Assembly (NCBI RefSeq): GCF_003046175.1
Contig: NZ_PZZM01000001.1
Span: 5,101,001 to 5,165,000 of the forward strand
Direction: 5' to 3'
DNA length: 64,000 nt
DNA from: Bosea sp. 124
GTDB taxonomy: Bacteria > Pseudomonadota > Alphaproteobacteria > Rhizobiales > Beijerinckiaceae
The translations under genes were made by a program, and so were the position numbers. Positions within the stretch are counted from its first letter, which is position 1. Every line of letters begins with the position of its first letter. A model generated the notes under the pieces. That model was not told the origin of the DNA, did not search any database, and saw nothing but the letters and a program-made list of their open reading frames with translations. Below, piece by piece: positions 53,933 to 62,741 of the stretch.

Positions 53933-56106
53933 GCAGCGGCCCCGGCGAGCGGCGTGCCGCGCTCGGCCATCGCGCGCGCGATGCCGGCCATGACCTCCTC
54001 GCGCCCGGCGAAGGCCGCGCGTTCCAGCACCTTCGAGATCGTTGGCGAGGCCTCTCTGCCATGGACGCGCTGAACCGGCTGATCGAGCCAGTCGAACAGG
54101 CGGCGATGCAGCTCGTCGGCCAGCATCGCGCCATAGGAGGTGCCGCGCGCGCCCTGCTCGACGATCAGGACATTATGCGTCTTGCGGACGCTCGCACCGA
54201 TCGTCTCCCAGTCGAGCGAGGCGCGATCGAGGGTGCGTAGATCGACGATCTCGGCATCGACGCCGAGCGCCTCGACCGCCTCAAGGCTGCGATGGACCAT
54301 GGCGGAATAGGTCAGGATGGTGAGGTCGCGCCCCTCGCGCAGGAGCCGGGCCTTGCCGAGCGGGATCGTGTAGTCGAGGTCGTCGGCGGGAATCATGCCG
54401 TTCATCTGATAGAGGTCGACATGCTCGATCACCAGCACCGGATCGCGCCCCTTCAGCGCCGCGTTCATCAGGCCGATATAGTCCTGCGGGCTTGACGGCG
54501 CGACGATGCGCCAGCCCGGCGAGGTCGCGAAGACGCCGGCCGGATCGAGCGAATGCTGCGAGCCGTAGCCGGTGCCCATCGCGATCTTGCTGCGCAGCAC
54601 GAGGGGCACATCGGTCGTACCGCCGAACATGTGGCGCGCCTTGCCGATCTGGTTGAAGACCTGATCGGCTGCGACCCACATGAAGTCCGGATACATGAAC
54701 TCGACGATAGGTCGGTAGCGGCCATCCATCGCCAGCCCGCCGGCAAGGCCGGTGAAGGCATTCTCGCTGATCGGGGTGCCGAGCACGCGGTCCGGGAAGG
54801 CTGCGGCCAAGCCGCGCGTCGCGCCGTTGGTGCCGCCCTTCAGGCGGTGGATGTCCTCGCCCATGATGACGATCGACGGGTCCGTTTCCATCCGGCGGTG
54901 CAGCACATCGGCGATGGCATCGACGAATTTGCGCTCGACCGTCGCCCCGGGCGGTGGGCCATCCGACGGCAGAGATGGCAATTCGCCGCGCAGGCCGACA
55001 TCGACGAAGGCGGTGTCCGGCCAGAGATCGGGGCGGATGCGGCGACGGTTGCCATCCGGCTCCAGCAGGCGCCCGGCGATGTCCTTCATCTGCGCGACCG
55101 AACGCTCGCGCAGATCGGCGACCGCCGCGTCGTCGATCAGCCCCAGCGCCGTCATTTCGGTCGCGACGCGGGCAAGCGGATCGCGCGCGCGCCAGGACGC
55201 TTCCTCTTCTTTTGGCCGGTAGCCGAAAGCCGAGCCGGGCAGCGGCCCGTTCTGGTGGAAATAGCGGTAGACCTCGAGCTCGATCAGGGCCGGGCCCTTG
55301 CCGGCGCGCAGCAGGGCAGCGGCCTCCTGCGTCGCCAGATGCACGGCGAGCGGGTCCATGCCATCGACGCGCCAGGCAGGGATGCCGAAGCCCGGCCCGC
55401 GCCCCGACAGGCGCGTCTCGCGCGACGCTTCATCGACATGGGTCGCGACCGCGTAGAGATTGTTCTCGACGACGAACAGCAGCGGCAGCGACCACGCTGC
55501 GGCGAGATTCATCGTCTCCAGCGTCGAGCCGATGTTGATCGCGCCGTCGCCGAAATAGGTGACGGCGATGTCGCCCGTTCCGGCGAGCTTGTGGGCCATG
55601 GCGGCGCCTGCCGCCAGCGGCACGCCGCCACCGACGATGGCATTCGTGCCGAGCGCGCCGGCCTCGATCCAGCGCAGATGCATCGAACCGCCGCGCCCGT
55701 GGCCGAAGCCAGGCTCGAGGCCGAGGATTTCCGCCAGGCTCCGGTGCAGCATGCCCTCGACCGGCGCGGCGAAATCGGCGGTCGGATCAAAGGTCGGCGC
55801 CAGATAAGACAGCGTCTTGGCGAGGAACTGGTGATGGCCGCGATGCGAGCCGTTGACCTGATCAGAGCCGCGCAGGCCGATGACCGAACCGACGGCGCCG
55901 CCCTCCTGCCCGATCGAGGAATGAGCCGGGCCATGGACCAGGCCCTCGCCTGCGAGTTCGAGCACGCTCTCCTCGAAGGCGCGGATCAGATGGAGTTGCG
56001 TCAGCATGCTGCCGAGCAGGGCCGGATCGGCGGCCTTCCAGTCGGCGGGGGTGGAGCGCAGCGCCGTCCAGGGCACTTGGGCTTGGAGCTTTTCGCGGCG
56101 AGGCAT
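53929..56106 (-). CDS. Single-chain alpha-beta E1 thiamine-diphosphate dehydrogenase (2-oxo acid/acetoin dehydrogenase type)
   Basis: A 725-residue chain joining E1-alpha (about 1-350) and E1-beta (about 385-725). The ThDP-magnesium motif is FGDGAINIG to VVENN (about 185-216). The beta part has IVIMGEDI and GTGYGSQHS, and C-terminal VLIVEQG is typical. Such complexes decarboxylate a 2-oxo acid or cleave acetoin and pass the acyl group to lipoyl E2. No E2 or E3 gene is in the operon or window. Thus it either uses an E2 encoded elsewhere or works alone as a ThDP lyase. Confidence 0.88.
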   Translation of the reverse strand: MPRREKLQAQVPWTALRSTPADWKAADPALLGSMLTQLHLIRAFEESVLELAGEGLVHGPAHSSIGQEGGAVGSVIGLRGSDQVNGSHRGHHQFLAKTLSYLAPTFDPTADFAAPVEGMLHRSLAEILGLEPGFGHGRGGSMHLRWIEAGALGTNAIVGGGVPLAAGAAMAHKLAGTGDIAVTYFGDGAINIGSTLETMNLAAAWSLPLLFVVENNLYAVATHVDEASRETRLSGRGPGFGIPAWRVDGMDPLAVHLATQEAAALLRAGKGPALIELEVYRYFHQNGPLPGSAFGYRPKEEEASWRARDPLARVATEMTALGLIDDAAVADLRERSVAQMKDIAGRLLEPDGNRRRIRPDLWPDTAFVDVGLRGELPSLPSDGPPPGATVERKFVDAIADVLHRRMETDPSIVIMGEDIHRLKGGTNGATRGLAAAFPDRVLGTPISENAFTGLAGGLAMDGRYRPIVEFMYPDFMWVAADQVFNQIGKARHMFGGTTDVPLVLRSKIAMGTGYGSQHSLDPAGVFATSPGWRIVAPSSPQDYIGLMNAALKGRDPVLVIEHVDLYQMNGMIPADDLDYTIPLGKARLLREGRDLTILTYSAMVHRSLEAVEALGVDAEIVDLRTLDRASLDWETIGASVRKTHNVLIVEQGARGTSYGAMLADELHRRLFDWLDQPVQRVHGREASPTISKVLERAAFAGREEVMAGIARAMAERGTPLAGAAA

Positions 56107-56130
56107 CAGCGCCCTCCTCCGAATGTGGTC

Positions 56131-56907
56131 TCAGAGATAGCCATTGGCGCTCCAGCCTCCGTCGACGCCCGCGACCTGACCCGTGATCGCGCTCGCCTCG
56201 TCGCTGGCGAGGAAGGCGGCGAGATCGGCCACCTCCGCCGTGTCGATGAAGCGGCCGATTGGCATCCGTTTCATGAGCGCCTCGGAATCGAGCCGCCCGC
56301 GCGCGATCAGGTCCTCCACGAAAGGCGTGCGGACATAGCCCGGTGCCAGCGCGTTGACGCGCAGGCCATGGCGGGCCCATTCCAGCGCCAGCGCCTTGGC
56401 CATCATCGCGACGCCGCTCTTGGAGACGCAGTAGCCGATGCGCTCGGGCGCCGCGACGACGCCGTACATCGAGGCCATCAGCAGGATGACGCCACGCCCG
56501 CGCGGGACCATGCGGCGCCCGGCCGCCTGAGCCGTCAGGAAGACGCCGTCGAGATTGACGCCCATCACCTTGCGCCAGTCGGCGAAGCTAAGGTCGAGGG
56601 TCGGCGAGTTCTGCGAGATACCCGCATTGGCGACGACGATGTCGAGCGGGCCGGTCCCGGCCTCGGCCCGGTCGAAGGCCGCGTTCACCGCCTCCGGGTC
56701 GCAGACGTCGCAAGCGACGAAGCTCGCCTCCGCGATGCCGGCCAGAGCGTCGGCCGTGGCGGCATCGCGGTCGAGCACCACCACCTTCGCGCCGCGCGCG
56801 GCAAAGCGCCGGGTCATGGCGAGCCCGAGGCCGGAGCCGCCGCCGGTGATCAGCGCGACCTTGCCGGCGAGATCGCGGTTGCGATCGGGAACCGGGACGG
56901 CGGTCAT
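56131..56907 (-). CDS. SDR-family oxidoreductase
   Basis: A 258-residue NAD(P)-dependent short-chain dehydrogenase: TGGGSGLG cofactor motif, VVLDRD (Asp favouring NAD), ANAG, catalytic Ser in LMASMYG and Tyr-Lys in YCVSK, and VDGGWSANG at the end. The family NNAG is VANAG here. The start at 56907 overlaps the upstream stop by four bases (ATGA); an earlier in-frame start at 56979 lacks support. It is probably a pathway alcohol dehydrogenase, between the shikimate-dehydrogenase-like gene and the E1 fusion. Confidence 0.88.
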   Translation of the reverse strand: MTAVPVPDRNRDLAGKVALITGGGSGLGLAMTRRFAARGAKVVVLDRDAATADALAGIAEASFVACDVCDPEAVNAAFDRAEAGTGPLDIVVANAGISQNSPTLDLSFADWRKVMGVNLDGVFLTAQAAGRRMVPRGRGVILLMASMYGVVAAPERIGYCVSKSGVAMMAKALALEWARHGLRVNALAPGYVRTPFVEDLIARGRLDSEALMKRMPIGRFIDTAEVADLAAFLASDEASAITGQVAGVDGGWSANGYL

Positions 56908-57749
56908 GGCGCGTTGCCCGATGAGTTCATGCCCGATGGCATCATGCCCATGAAGTCCGCCATCATCTCCAGCTGGCATTCGAGCATCGGCAGCCCGTAA
57001 TGGACGCGGCAGCCCCTGGCCTGGGCGGCCGCCAGCAGCGCCGTGACGCGGGGCTGCATGATGACCTCGGCGACGACCTGGCCGGGGACGATCCGGGATG
57101 CATCGAGCGGCAGCGGGTCTCCCTCTGCAAGACCGAGCGAGGTGCCGTTGACGATGATGTCATGGGCCGGCGCAAGGTCATGGGACGTCGCACCGGGCTC
57201 GTCGAGATCGACGGCCAATGCGGGAAAGGCCTGCGCGAGCCGTCGCGCCAGATCCTGCGATTTCGCGCGGGTGCGGTTGGCGATGGAGAGGCTGGCGACG
57301 CCGGCTTCCGCCAGTGCGAAGGCCACCGCATTGGCCGCACCGCCCGCGCCGAGCAGCAGGACGCGCCGGCCCTTCGGCTCGAAGCCCTCGCGGCGCATTC
57401 CGGCGACGAAGCCGAGCCCGTCGAGAATCTCGCCGACCAGCCGGCCATCGGCCTCGCGGCGAACGCAGTTGACCGCGCCGACCAGCCCGGCCTGGCGCGA
57501 GACCTCGTCACAGAGCGCGACGATCGCCGTCTTGTGCGGCACGGTGACGACGAAGCCGCCGAACGACCTGATCCGCTTCAGGCCCCCGACCACCGTCGCG
57601 AGATCGTCGGCGCCAACATGCACCGGCACCATCACGCCATCATGCCCACGTTCGTGCATCAGCGCGTTCAGCCTCTGCGGTGTCAGCACGTGATGGACCG
57701 GGTCGGCGAGGATCGCATAGACGCGGGTATGGCCTGAAATATCCGTCAT
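56904..57749 (-). CDS. Shikimate/quinate dehydrogenase-like (AroE-family) oxidoreductase
   Basis: A 281-residue AroE-fold enzyme. The catalytic Lys is Lys73 (VTVPHKTA), its Asp partner is Asp110 (LDGLGF), and the nucleotide motif LLLGAGGAANA lies near 131-141. In AroE two serines in a SHSxSP-like motif bind the shikimate carboxylate; here the motif reads DPVHHVLTP, with Val21 and Thr23. A catabolic substrate other than shikimate is thus likely, such as quinate, an amino derivative or a related cyclic hydroxy acid. It follows livF by seven bases, inside a transport-catabolic operon and not beside aromatic biosynthesis genes. Confidence 0.8.
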   Translation of the reverse strand: MTDISGHTRVYAILADPVHHVLTPQRLNALMHERGHDGVMVPVHVGADDLATVVGGLKRIRSFGGFVVTVPHKTAIVALCDEVSRQAGLVGAVNCVRREADGRLVGEILDGLGFVAGMRREGFEPKGRRVLLLGAGGAANAVAFALAEAGVASLSIANRTRAKSQDLARRLAQAFPALAVDLDEPGATSHDLAPAHDIIVNGTSLGLAEGDPLPLDASRIVPGQVVAEVIMQPRVTALLAAAQARGCRVHYGLPMLECQLEMMADFMGMMPSGMNSSGNAP

Positions 57750-57756
57750 CGCTGCT

Positions 57757-58461
57757 CTAGATCCCGAGATAGGCGGTCTTGATATGCGGATCGGCGAGAA
57801 GGCCGGCGCCGGTGTTCTCCATGGCAATGCGGCCATTCTCGATGACATAGGCGCGCTGCGCGATCTTGAGCGCATGGAACGCCTTCTGCTCGACCAGCAG
57901 CACCGTCGTGCCCATCGCGCAGATGCGCTCGACGATGCCGAACATCTGCTGGACGATGATGGGGGCGAGCCCCAGCGAGGGCTCGTCCAGCATCAGCAGC
58001 CGGGGCTTGGCCATCAGTCCGCGCGCGATCGCGACCATCTGCTGCTCGCCGCCCGAGAGCGAGCCGGCGAGTTGGTCGAGCCGTTCGCGGACGCGCGGGA
58101 AGATGTCCAGCACCTCCGCGAAGCGCGCGGCCCAGCCCTCGCGGGCATTGGCGTGGTAGCAGCCCATCATCACATTGTCCCGGACGGTCATGACCGGGAA
58201 GAGCTGGCGGGCTTCGGGCACCATTACGAGGCCGCGGCCGACGATGTCGGCAGGCGTCGCGCCGGCGATCTCCTGCCCGTCGAATTCGATCTTGCCGGCG
58301 CCCGGCTTCACCAGGCCGGAGATCGCGCGCAGCAGCGTCGTCTTGCCGGCGCCGTTGGCGCCGATGATCGTCACGACCTCGCCCTTGCCGATGCGGATCG
58401 AGACGTCCTGGAGGATCGTGGTGCGGCCGTAGCCGGCCGTCAGCTCAGAGACCTTGAGCAT
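57757..58461 (-). CDS. Branched-chain-type ABC transporter ATP-binding protein LivF
   Basis: A 234-residue ATPase with Walker A GANGAGKTT, signature LSGGEQQMV and Walker B LLMLDEPSLGLAP. It starts 17 bases inside the end of the fused permease-ATPase gene. It provides the second ATPase of this importer, whose LivG partner is fused to the permease. Confidence 0.92.
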   Translation of the reverse strand: MLKVSELTAGYGRTTILQDVSIRIGKGEVVTIIGANGAGKTTLLRAISGLVKPGAGKIEFDGQEIAGATPADIVGRGLVMVPEARQLFPVMTVRDNVMMGCYHANAREGWAARFAEVLDIFPRVRERLDQLAGSLSGGEQQMVAIARGLMAKPRLLMLDEPSLGLAPIIVQQMFGIVERICAMGTTVLLVEQKAFHALKIAQRAYVIENGRIAMENTGAGLLADPHIKTAYLGI

Positions 58462-60268
58462 TGGCGAAATCCTCTCCGAGATAGGCCTCGATCACGCGGC
58501 GGTCGCGCACGACCTCCTGCGGATCGCCCTGCGCGATCACCTTGCCGGAATCGATCACGATGATGCGGTCGGACAGGCTCATGATCGCCTGCATGTTGTG
58601 CTCGATCGCGATCACCGTGACGCCGGCATCGCGCACGGCGCGGATCAGCTCGACCATCTTCTGGGTGTCGGTCTGGCTCTGCCCGGCCATGACCTCGTCG
58701 AGCAGCAGAATGTCGGGCTCGGTCGCCAGCGTGCGGGCCACTTCGAGGCGCTTCAGGTCTCCGATCGGCAGGTTGCGTGCCTCGACCTCGCGGACGTGAT
58801 GCAGGCCGACCAGGGTCGAGACCCGCAGCGCCACCGCGCGCGCCGAGGCGACATCGGGATGGTGCATGAAGGCACCGATCATGATGTTCTCGATCACCGT
58901 CAGCTTGCCGAAGGGCTGAACGATCTGGAAGGTCCGACCGATTCCGGCCCTGGCGAAGGCGTCGGCGGAAGCCGGCGTCGCCACCTGCCCGCCCGAGACG
59001 ATGGCAACACTGCCCGAGGAGGGCTGGAGGAAGCCGGAGATCTGGTTGAACAGTGTCGTCTTGCCGGCACCGTTGGGGCCGATGATGCCGAGGATCTCGC
59101 CGCGCTTCAGCACCATGGAGACGTCGTCGGTCGCGGTCAGGCCACCGAAGCGCATGACGAGGTTCTTCGTCTCCAGCATCGTCTCCCCGGGCGTGCCCGT
59201 GATCTGGCGCAGCGCCGGAGCCTCCTGCTCGGGCTGCGGCCGGCCGCCCGGCAGCCGGTCGATCAGGCGGCCGAACCGTGCGCCGAAGGTGCCGACGAGG
59301 CCGCCCGGCAGAGTCAGGGTGATCAGCACCAATACCGTGCCATAGACGAAGCCGTGCAGGCCGTTGGCAGAGGCACCGAGCCAGCCGCGCGCAAGCTCCG
59401 CGATCGGCACCACGAGGACGGTGCCGAGCAGCGGCCCGACGACGGTGCCGAGCCCGCCGATCAGCGAGAACATCGCCACCTCGATCGAGGTCGACAGCGA
59501 GAACATCGTCGCCGGCTCGAGGAAGGTCGTATACATCGCATGGAAGGAGCCGATCAGGCTGGTCAGCGCAGCCGAGATCACGACGGCCTTGAGCTTGACC
59601 TCGGTCGGGCTGATGCCGGCGGCCGAGGCCGCATCCTCGCGCTCGCGCACCGCGGTCAGGTAGTAGCCGAGCCGCGCATTGCGGATGGCCCAGGACACGA
59701 TCAGCGTCAGCAGCAGCAGGCCGAAGGCGATGATCAGGTAGTTGAACTTGTCCTGGAAGATCATCCAGGCCCAGCCGAGCTTCAGCGGCACGATCAGCCC
59801 GGCCGAGCCGCCGGTGACGCCATGGAAATGGATCGCGAGCAGGCGAATGACCTCGAGGAAGGCGATCGTCGCCAGCGAGAAGAACGGCCCGCGCAGGCGA
59901 AAGCAGGGATAGCCGATGCAGACCGCGACCACGGCCGAGAGCGCCGCGCCTGCCCACATTCCGATCCAGGGCGACAGCCCGAAATGCTGGATGAGCAGCG
60001 CGGTGGTGTAGCCGCCGATGCCGTAGAACATCATATGGCCGAGCGAGAGCTGGCCGGCATAGCCGCCGACGATGTTCCAGGCCGTCGAAAGTCCGGCGAA
60101 GACGCAGATCGTCACGAAAACGTGGATGACGAAGGCTGACTCGCTGAGGGCGGGGATGACCAGCAGCAGCGAGAGCAGGATCAAGGCGACATAGACGCGC
60201 GGATGGGTCAGGGCTGCGAGCCGGCCGGGTCTTCCCGGCGCAAGCGCGTTGGCGGTTTGCGAGGTCAT
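58445..60268 (-). CDS. LivM-LivG fusion (permease plus ATPase)
   Basis: A 607-residue protein. Residues about 25-335 are a LivM permease (GGYAGQLSLGHMMFYGIGGY, RGPFFSLATIAFLEV). Residues about 360-605 are a LivG ATPase with Walker A GPNGAGKTT at 397-405, FQIVQPFGKLTVIEN, LPIGDLKRLEVARTLA and ILLLDEVMAG. The signature is IGDLKR, not the usual SGGQ, and Walker B has DEV in place of DEP; both are seen in some LivG proteins. The start at 60268 sits four bases after livH. Confidence 0.9.
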   Translation of the reverse strand: MTSQTANALAPGRPGRLAALTHPRVYVALILLSLLLVIPALSESAFVIHVFVTICVFAGLSTAWNIVGGYAGQLSLGHMMFYGIGGYTTALLIQHFGLSPWIGMWAGAALSAVVAVCIGYPCFRLRGPFFSLATIAFLEVIRLLAIHFHGVTGGSAGLIVPLKLGWAWMIFQDKFNYLIIAFGLLLLTLIVSWAIRNARLGYYLTAVREREDAASAAGISPTEVKLKAVVISAALTSLIGSFHAMYTTFLEPATMFSLSTSIEVAMFSLIGGLGTVVGPLLGTVLVVPIAELARGWLGASANGLHGFVYGTVLVLITLTLPGGLVGTFGARFGRLIDRLPGGRPQPEQEAPALRQITGTPGETMLETKNLVMRFGGLTATDDVSMVLKRGEILGIIGPNGAGKTTLFNQISGFLQPSSGSVAIVSGGQVATPASADAFARAGIGRTFQIVQPFGKLTVIENIMIGAFMHHPDVASARAVALRVSTLVGLHHVREVEARNLPIGDLKRLEVARTLATEPDILLLDEVMAGQSQTDTQKMVELIRAVRDAGVTVIAIEHNMQAIMSLSDRIIVIDSGKVIAQGDPQEVVRDRRVIEAYLGEDFANAQGL

Positions 60269-60272
60269 GGGC

Positions 60273-61145
60273 TCACTCCGTCCCACGGCCGAAGCCGAAC
60301 AGGCCCGTCGGCTTGAAGATCAGGATCAGGATGAAGATCGCGAAATAGACGACCTCCTTGAGGTCAGGCGCGATGTAGTAGCCCGAGAGGCTGTCAACGA
60401 TGCCGATGATCATCGCGCCGGCAAAGGCTCCGTACATGCTGCGCATGCCGCCGAGCACGACGACGACGAAGGCCGTCAGCACGAAATAGGAGCCGATCGT
60501 CGGCGTCACCGGGAAGAGCGGCATGACGAGCGCGCTGGCGAGCCCGACGCAGGCGGCGCCGAGGCCGAAGGAGATGATGTAGATGCGGTCGACCCGCACG
60601 CCCATCAGCAGCGCCGCGTTGCGGTTCTGCGCGGTGGCGCGGATGGCGCGGCCGAGCGGCGTCTTCTGCATGAACAGGTGCAACCCTGCGACCAGCGCCA
60701 GCGCGCAGGCGAGGATGACGATCTGGCCCGACAGCACGGTGTAGCCGCCGAGCGAGACCGACTGGCGGGCACTCGGGGTGGAGACCGAATAGAGATCCGC
60801 GCCGAAAATCATCAGCGCAAGGTTCACCAGCGCGGTGGAGAGGCCGACGGTGGCGAAGATCTGGATGTGCTCATCGGCGTTCAGCAGCGGCTGGATGATG
60901 AAGCGCTGTACCAGCGCACCGACGCAAAACAGCAGCACGACCACCGGCACGGCCGAGACGTAAGGGTGCCAGCCCAGCTTGGTGGCGAGCAGATAGGTCG
61001 CATACATGCCGATCATCAGGAACTCGCCATGGGCGAAGTTCACGACCCGGACGATGCCGAAGATCAGCGTCAGGCCGACACTGATGATGGCGTACATGCT
61101 GCCGAGCATGATGCCGTTGAGCAGCAACTGGACAAGCACGTCCAT
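60273..61145 (-). CDS. Branched-chain-type ABC transporter permease LivH
   Basis: A 290-residue permease with LLNGIMLGSMYAIISVGLTLIFGIVRVVNFAHGEFLMIG at the N-terminus and VVLGGMRSMYGAFAGAMIIGI near the C-terminus, both typical of LivH. It follows the binding-protein gene by 127 bases that contain two hairpins. Confidence 0.92.
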   Translation of the reverse strand: MDVLVQLLLNGIMLGSMYAIISVGLTLIFGIVRVVNFAHGEFLMIGMYATYLLATKLGWHPYVSAVPVVVLLFCVGALVQRFIIQPLLNADEHIQIFATVGLSTALVNLALMIFGADLYSVSTPSARQSVSLGGYTVLSGQIVILACALALVAGLHLFMQKTPLGRAIRATAQNRNAALLMGVRVDRIYIISFGLGAACVGLASALVMPLFPVTPTIGSYFVLTAFVVVVLGGMRSMYGAFAGAMIIGIVDSLSGYYIAPDLKEVVYFAIFILILIFKPTGLFGFGRGTE

Positions 61146-61205
61146 GAAGGGCGTCTCCGAAGTCGAATCGGTCGCAGAAGGGAATGTGTCGGGCGCCGAG
61201 CATGA

Positions 61206-61259
61206 GAGGGCCGCGCTCGGCGGCCCTCGGGCTTTACGTCCCGTCCCGCTCGGGCGGGA
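61206..61259 (-). other. Two intercistronic hairpins between binding protein and permease genes
   Basis: GAGGGCCGC/GCGGCCCTC (61206-61214 with 61220-61228, five-base loop) and TCCCGC/GCGGGA (61244-61249 with 61254-61259) are perfect stems. Read on the minus strand there is no T-run after them. They probably protect the binding-protein mRNA or reduce read-through into livH, as at 39845-39886. Confidence 0.55.
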
Positions 61260-61272
61260 ATGATCGGCGGCG

Positions 61273-62481
61273 TCAGTTGGTACCGATGCCGACCTTCATC
61301 TTGGCGACAGCGGCGTCAGCCGGGAACACCGTGACGAGTTCGCCGCCCTGCCACTGCATCAGGAAGGGCACGGCGCGGCCGTTCTGGCCGCTCTCGGCGA
61401 ATTTGGCGCCCCAGCCCGTGGCGGTGCCGCCCACCGGGATATCGACGGCCATCACGGCCGTGCGGATCGAGGCCGCCTTCAGGTCAGGCGCCTTCTCCAT
61501 CGCATCGAGGAAGACCAGCGCGCCCATGTAGTTGGCGAGCGAGTGGCCCGAGCGCGGCGCGGTGCCGTATTTGGCCTGGTACTTCTTGACGAAGTCGTCG
61601 ACGCCGGGCGCCGCCTTGGGGTTGGTGCGGAACTGGGTGAAGTCGACGTTGAGGGCGCCCTCCATGTGCTCCGCGCCGATCGCCAGCATGGTGTCGCGCA
61701 GCGAATAACCACCACCGGCGCCGATCATGGCCTTGGGCTTGAAGCCCTGCTCCTTCATCTGGCGGAAGAACAGCACCGTGTCGTTCTGGTAGGAGGTCTG
61801 CAGCACTACATCGGCGCCCGCCGTCTTGAGGCGCAGGATCACCGGCGTCAGATCGACCGACTTCGCCGAATAGGGCAGCGTTTCGACGACGTTGACGCCC
61901 TTCTCCTTGGCGCGGGCCGTCTGGTAGCCGGCGACGGTCTGGCCGTAGAGCGAATCCTCATGGATGATCGCGACCTTGAGCGACTTGGCATCGACGCCGA
62001 GCGCCGGCGCGATGGCCTCGCCGATGGCGTCCACCATGCGGCTGGCGAAGTCGCGAGCGGTCGGATTGGTGCGGTAGACGTTCTTGAAGCCGCGCTCGGT
62101 GATCGGGTCGGAGATCGCGCCGAGTTCGAAATAGGGTACGCCGGCCAGTTCCGCGACCTGCGTCGCGGCGATCGACAGCGAGGACGAATAGGTCCCGAAG
62201 ATCACCGGCACCTTGTCGACCGAGGTCAGGCGGCGCGCCTCGCCCACGGCCTGGTTCGGTTCGACCGCATCGCCCTTGACGATCTCGATCTTCTGCTTCT
62301 TCAGGCCGCCCGCTGCGTTGCGTTCCTCGATCGCGATCTCGAGGCCGCGGAAGCTTTCGTCGCCGAGCAAGGCGAGGCCGCCCGAGAATGGATAGAGTGC
62401 GCCGATCTTGACCTGGGCGAAGGCTTGCGTCGCCGACAGAGTCAATACCGCGGCCAGCGCCGCGCGCGTCAGAACCTTCAT
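61273..62481 (-). CDS. Branched-chain-type ABC transporter substrate-binding protein
   Basis: A 402-residue Peripla_BP_6 protein with a Sec signal (KVLTRAALAAVLTLS, cleavage near AFAQ-V at about 22). Mature stretches: VKIGALYPFSGGLALLGDESFRG and VIFGTYSSSLSIAATQVAEL. GGGAGG lies five bases before the ATG at 62481; the adjacent ATG at 62484 would be too close. First gene of an eight-gene operon reaching 52322. Confidence 0.92.
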   Translation of the reverse strand: MKVLTRAALAAVLTLSATQAFAQVKIGALYPFSGGLALLGDESFRGLEIAIEERNAAGGLKKQKIEIVKGDAVEPNQAVGEARRLTSVDKVPVIFGTYSSSLSIAATQVAELAGVPYFELGAISDPITERGFKNVYRTNPTARDFASRMVDAIGEAIAPALGVDAKSLKVAIIHEDSLYGQTVAGYQTARAKEKGVNVVETLPYSAKSVDLTPVILRLKTAGADVVLQTSYQNDTVLFFRQMKEQGFKPKAMIGAGGGYSLRDTMLAIGAEHMEGALNVDFTQFRTNPKAAPGVDDFVKKYQAKYGTAPRSGHSLANYMGALVFLDAMEKAPDLKAASIRTAVMAVDIPVGGTATGWGAKFAESGQNGRAVPFLMQWQGGELVTVFPADAAVAKMKVGIGTN

Positions 62482-62569
62482 CATGTCCTCCCTGGGACCG
62501 CTGTCACGAACATTTCTTGCGGTCCCCATCGCCTGATGCGTCCCGGCCGGACATTCTCCCGGCGGGCGG

Positions 62570-62598
62570 ATAATGCAGATAACCAAGTTGCCTGACAA
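62570..62598 (-). promoter_or_regulatory. Sigma-70-type promoter for the minus-strand Liv operon
   Basis: On the minus strand, TTGTCA (62598-62593), 17 bases, CATTAT (62575-62570). Five of six and four of six consensus matches with ideal spacing in an otherwise GC-rich gap. The transcript would start near 62563, ahead of the binding-protein start at 62481. Confidence 0.5.
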
Positions 62599-62741
62599 GT
62601 GGGGGTTTGCTAACGCTTGAACCGAGGCAGGGCGAACGCCACAACGGCGGTCGACCCCGCGCGAGAGCAGGGTTCCGGACAGTGGACGCCACGTCCGCCG
62701 ACCGTGGTCACGCGACGAAACATGCCCGCATGCAGGGAGAG

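Noticed and set aside
53929..56106. Frameshift or assembly join creating the E1 alpha-beta fusion
   Set aside because: The frame is continuous with a plausible linker and both halves have intact motifs; fused E1 chains exist in this superfamily.
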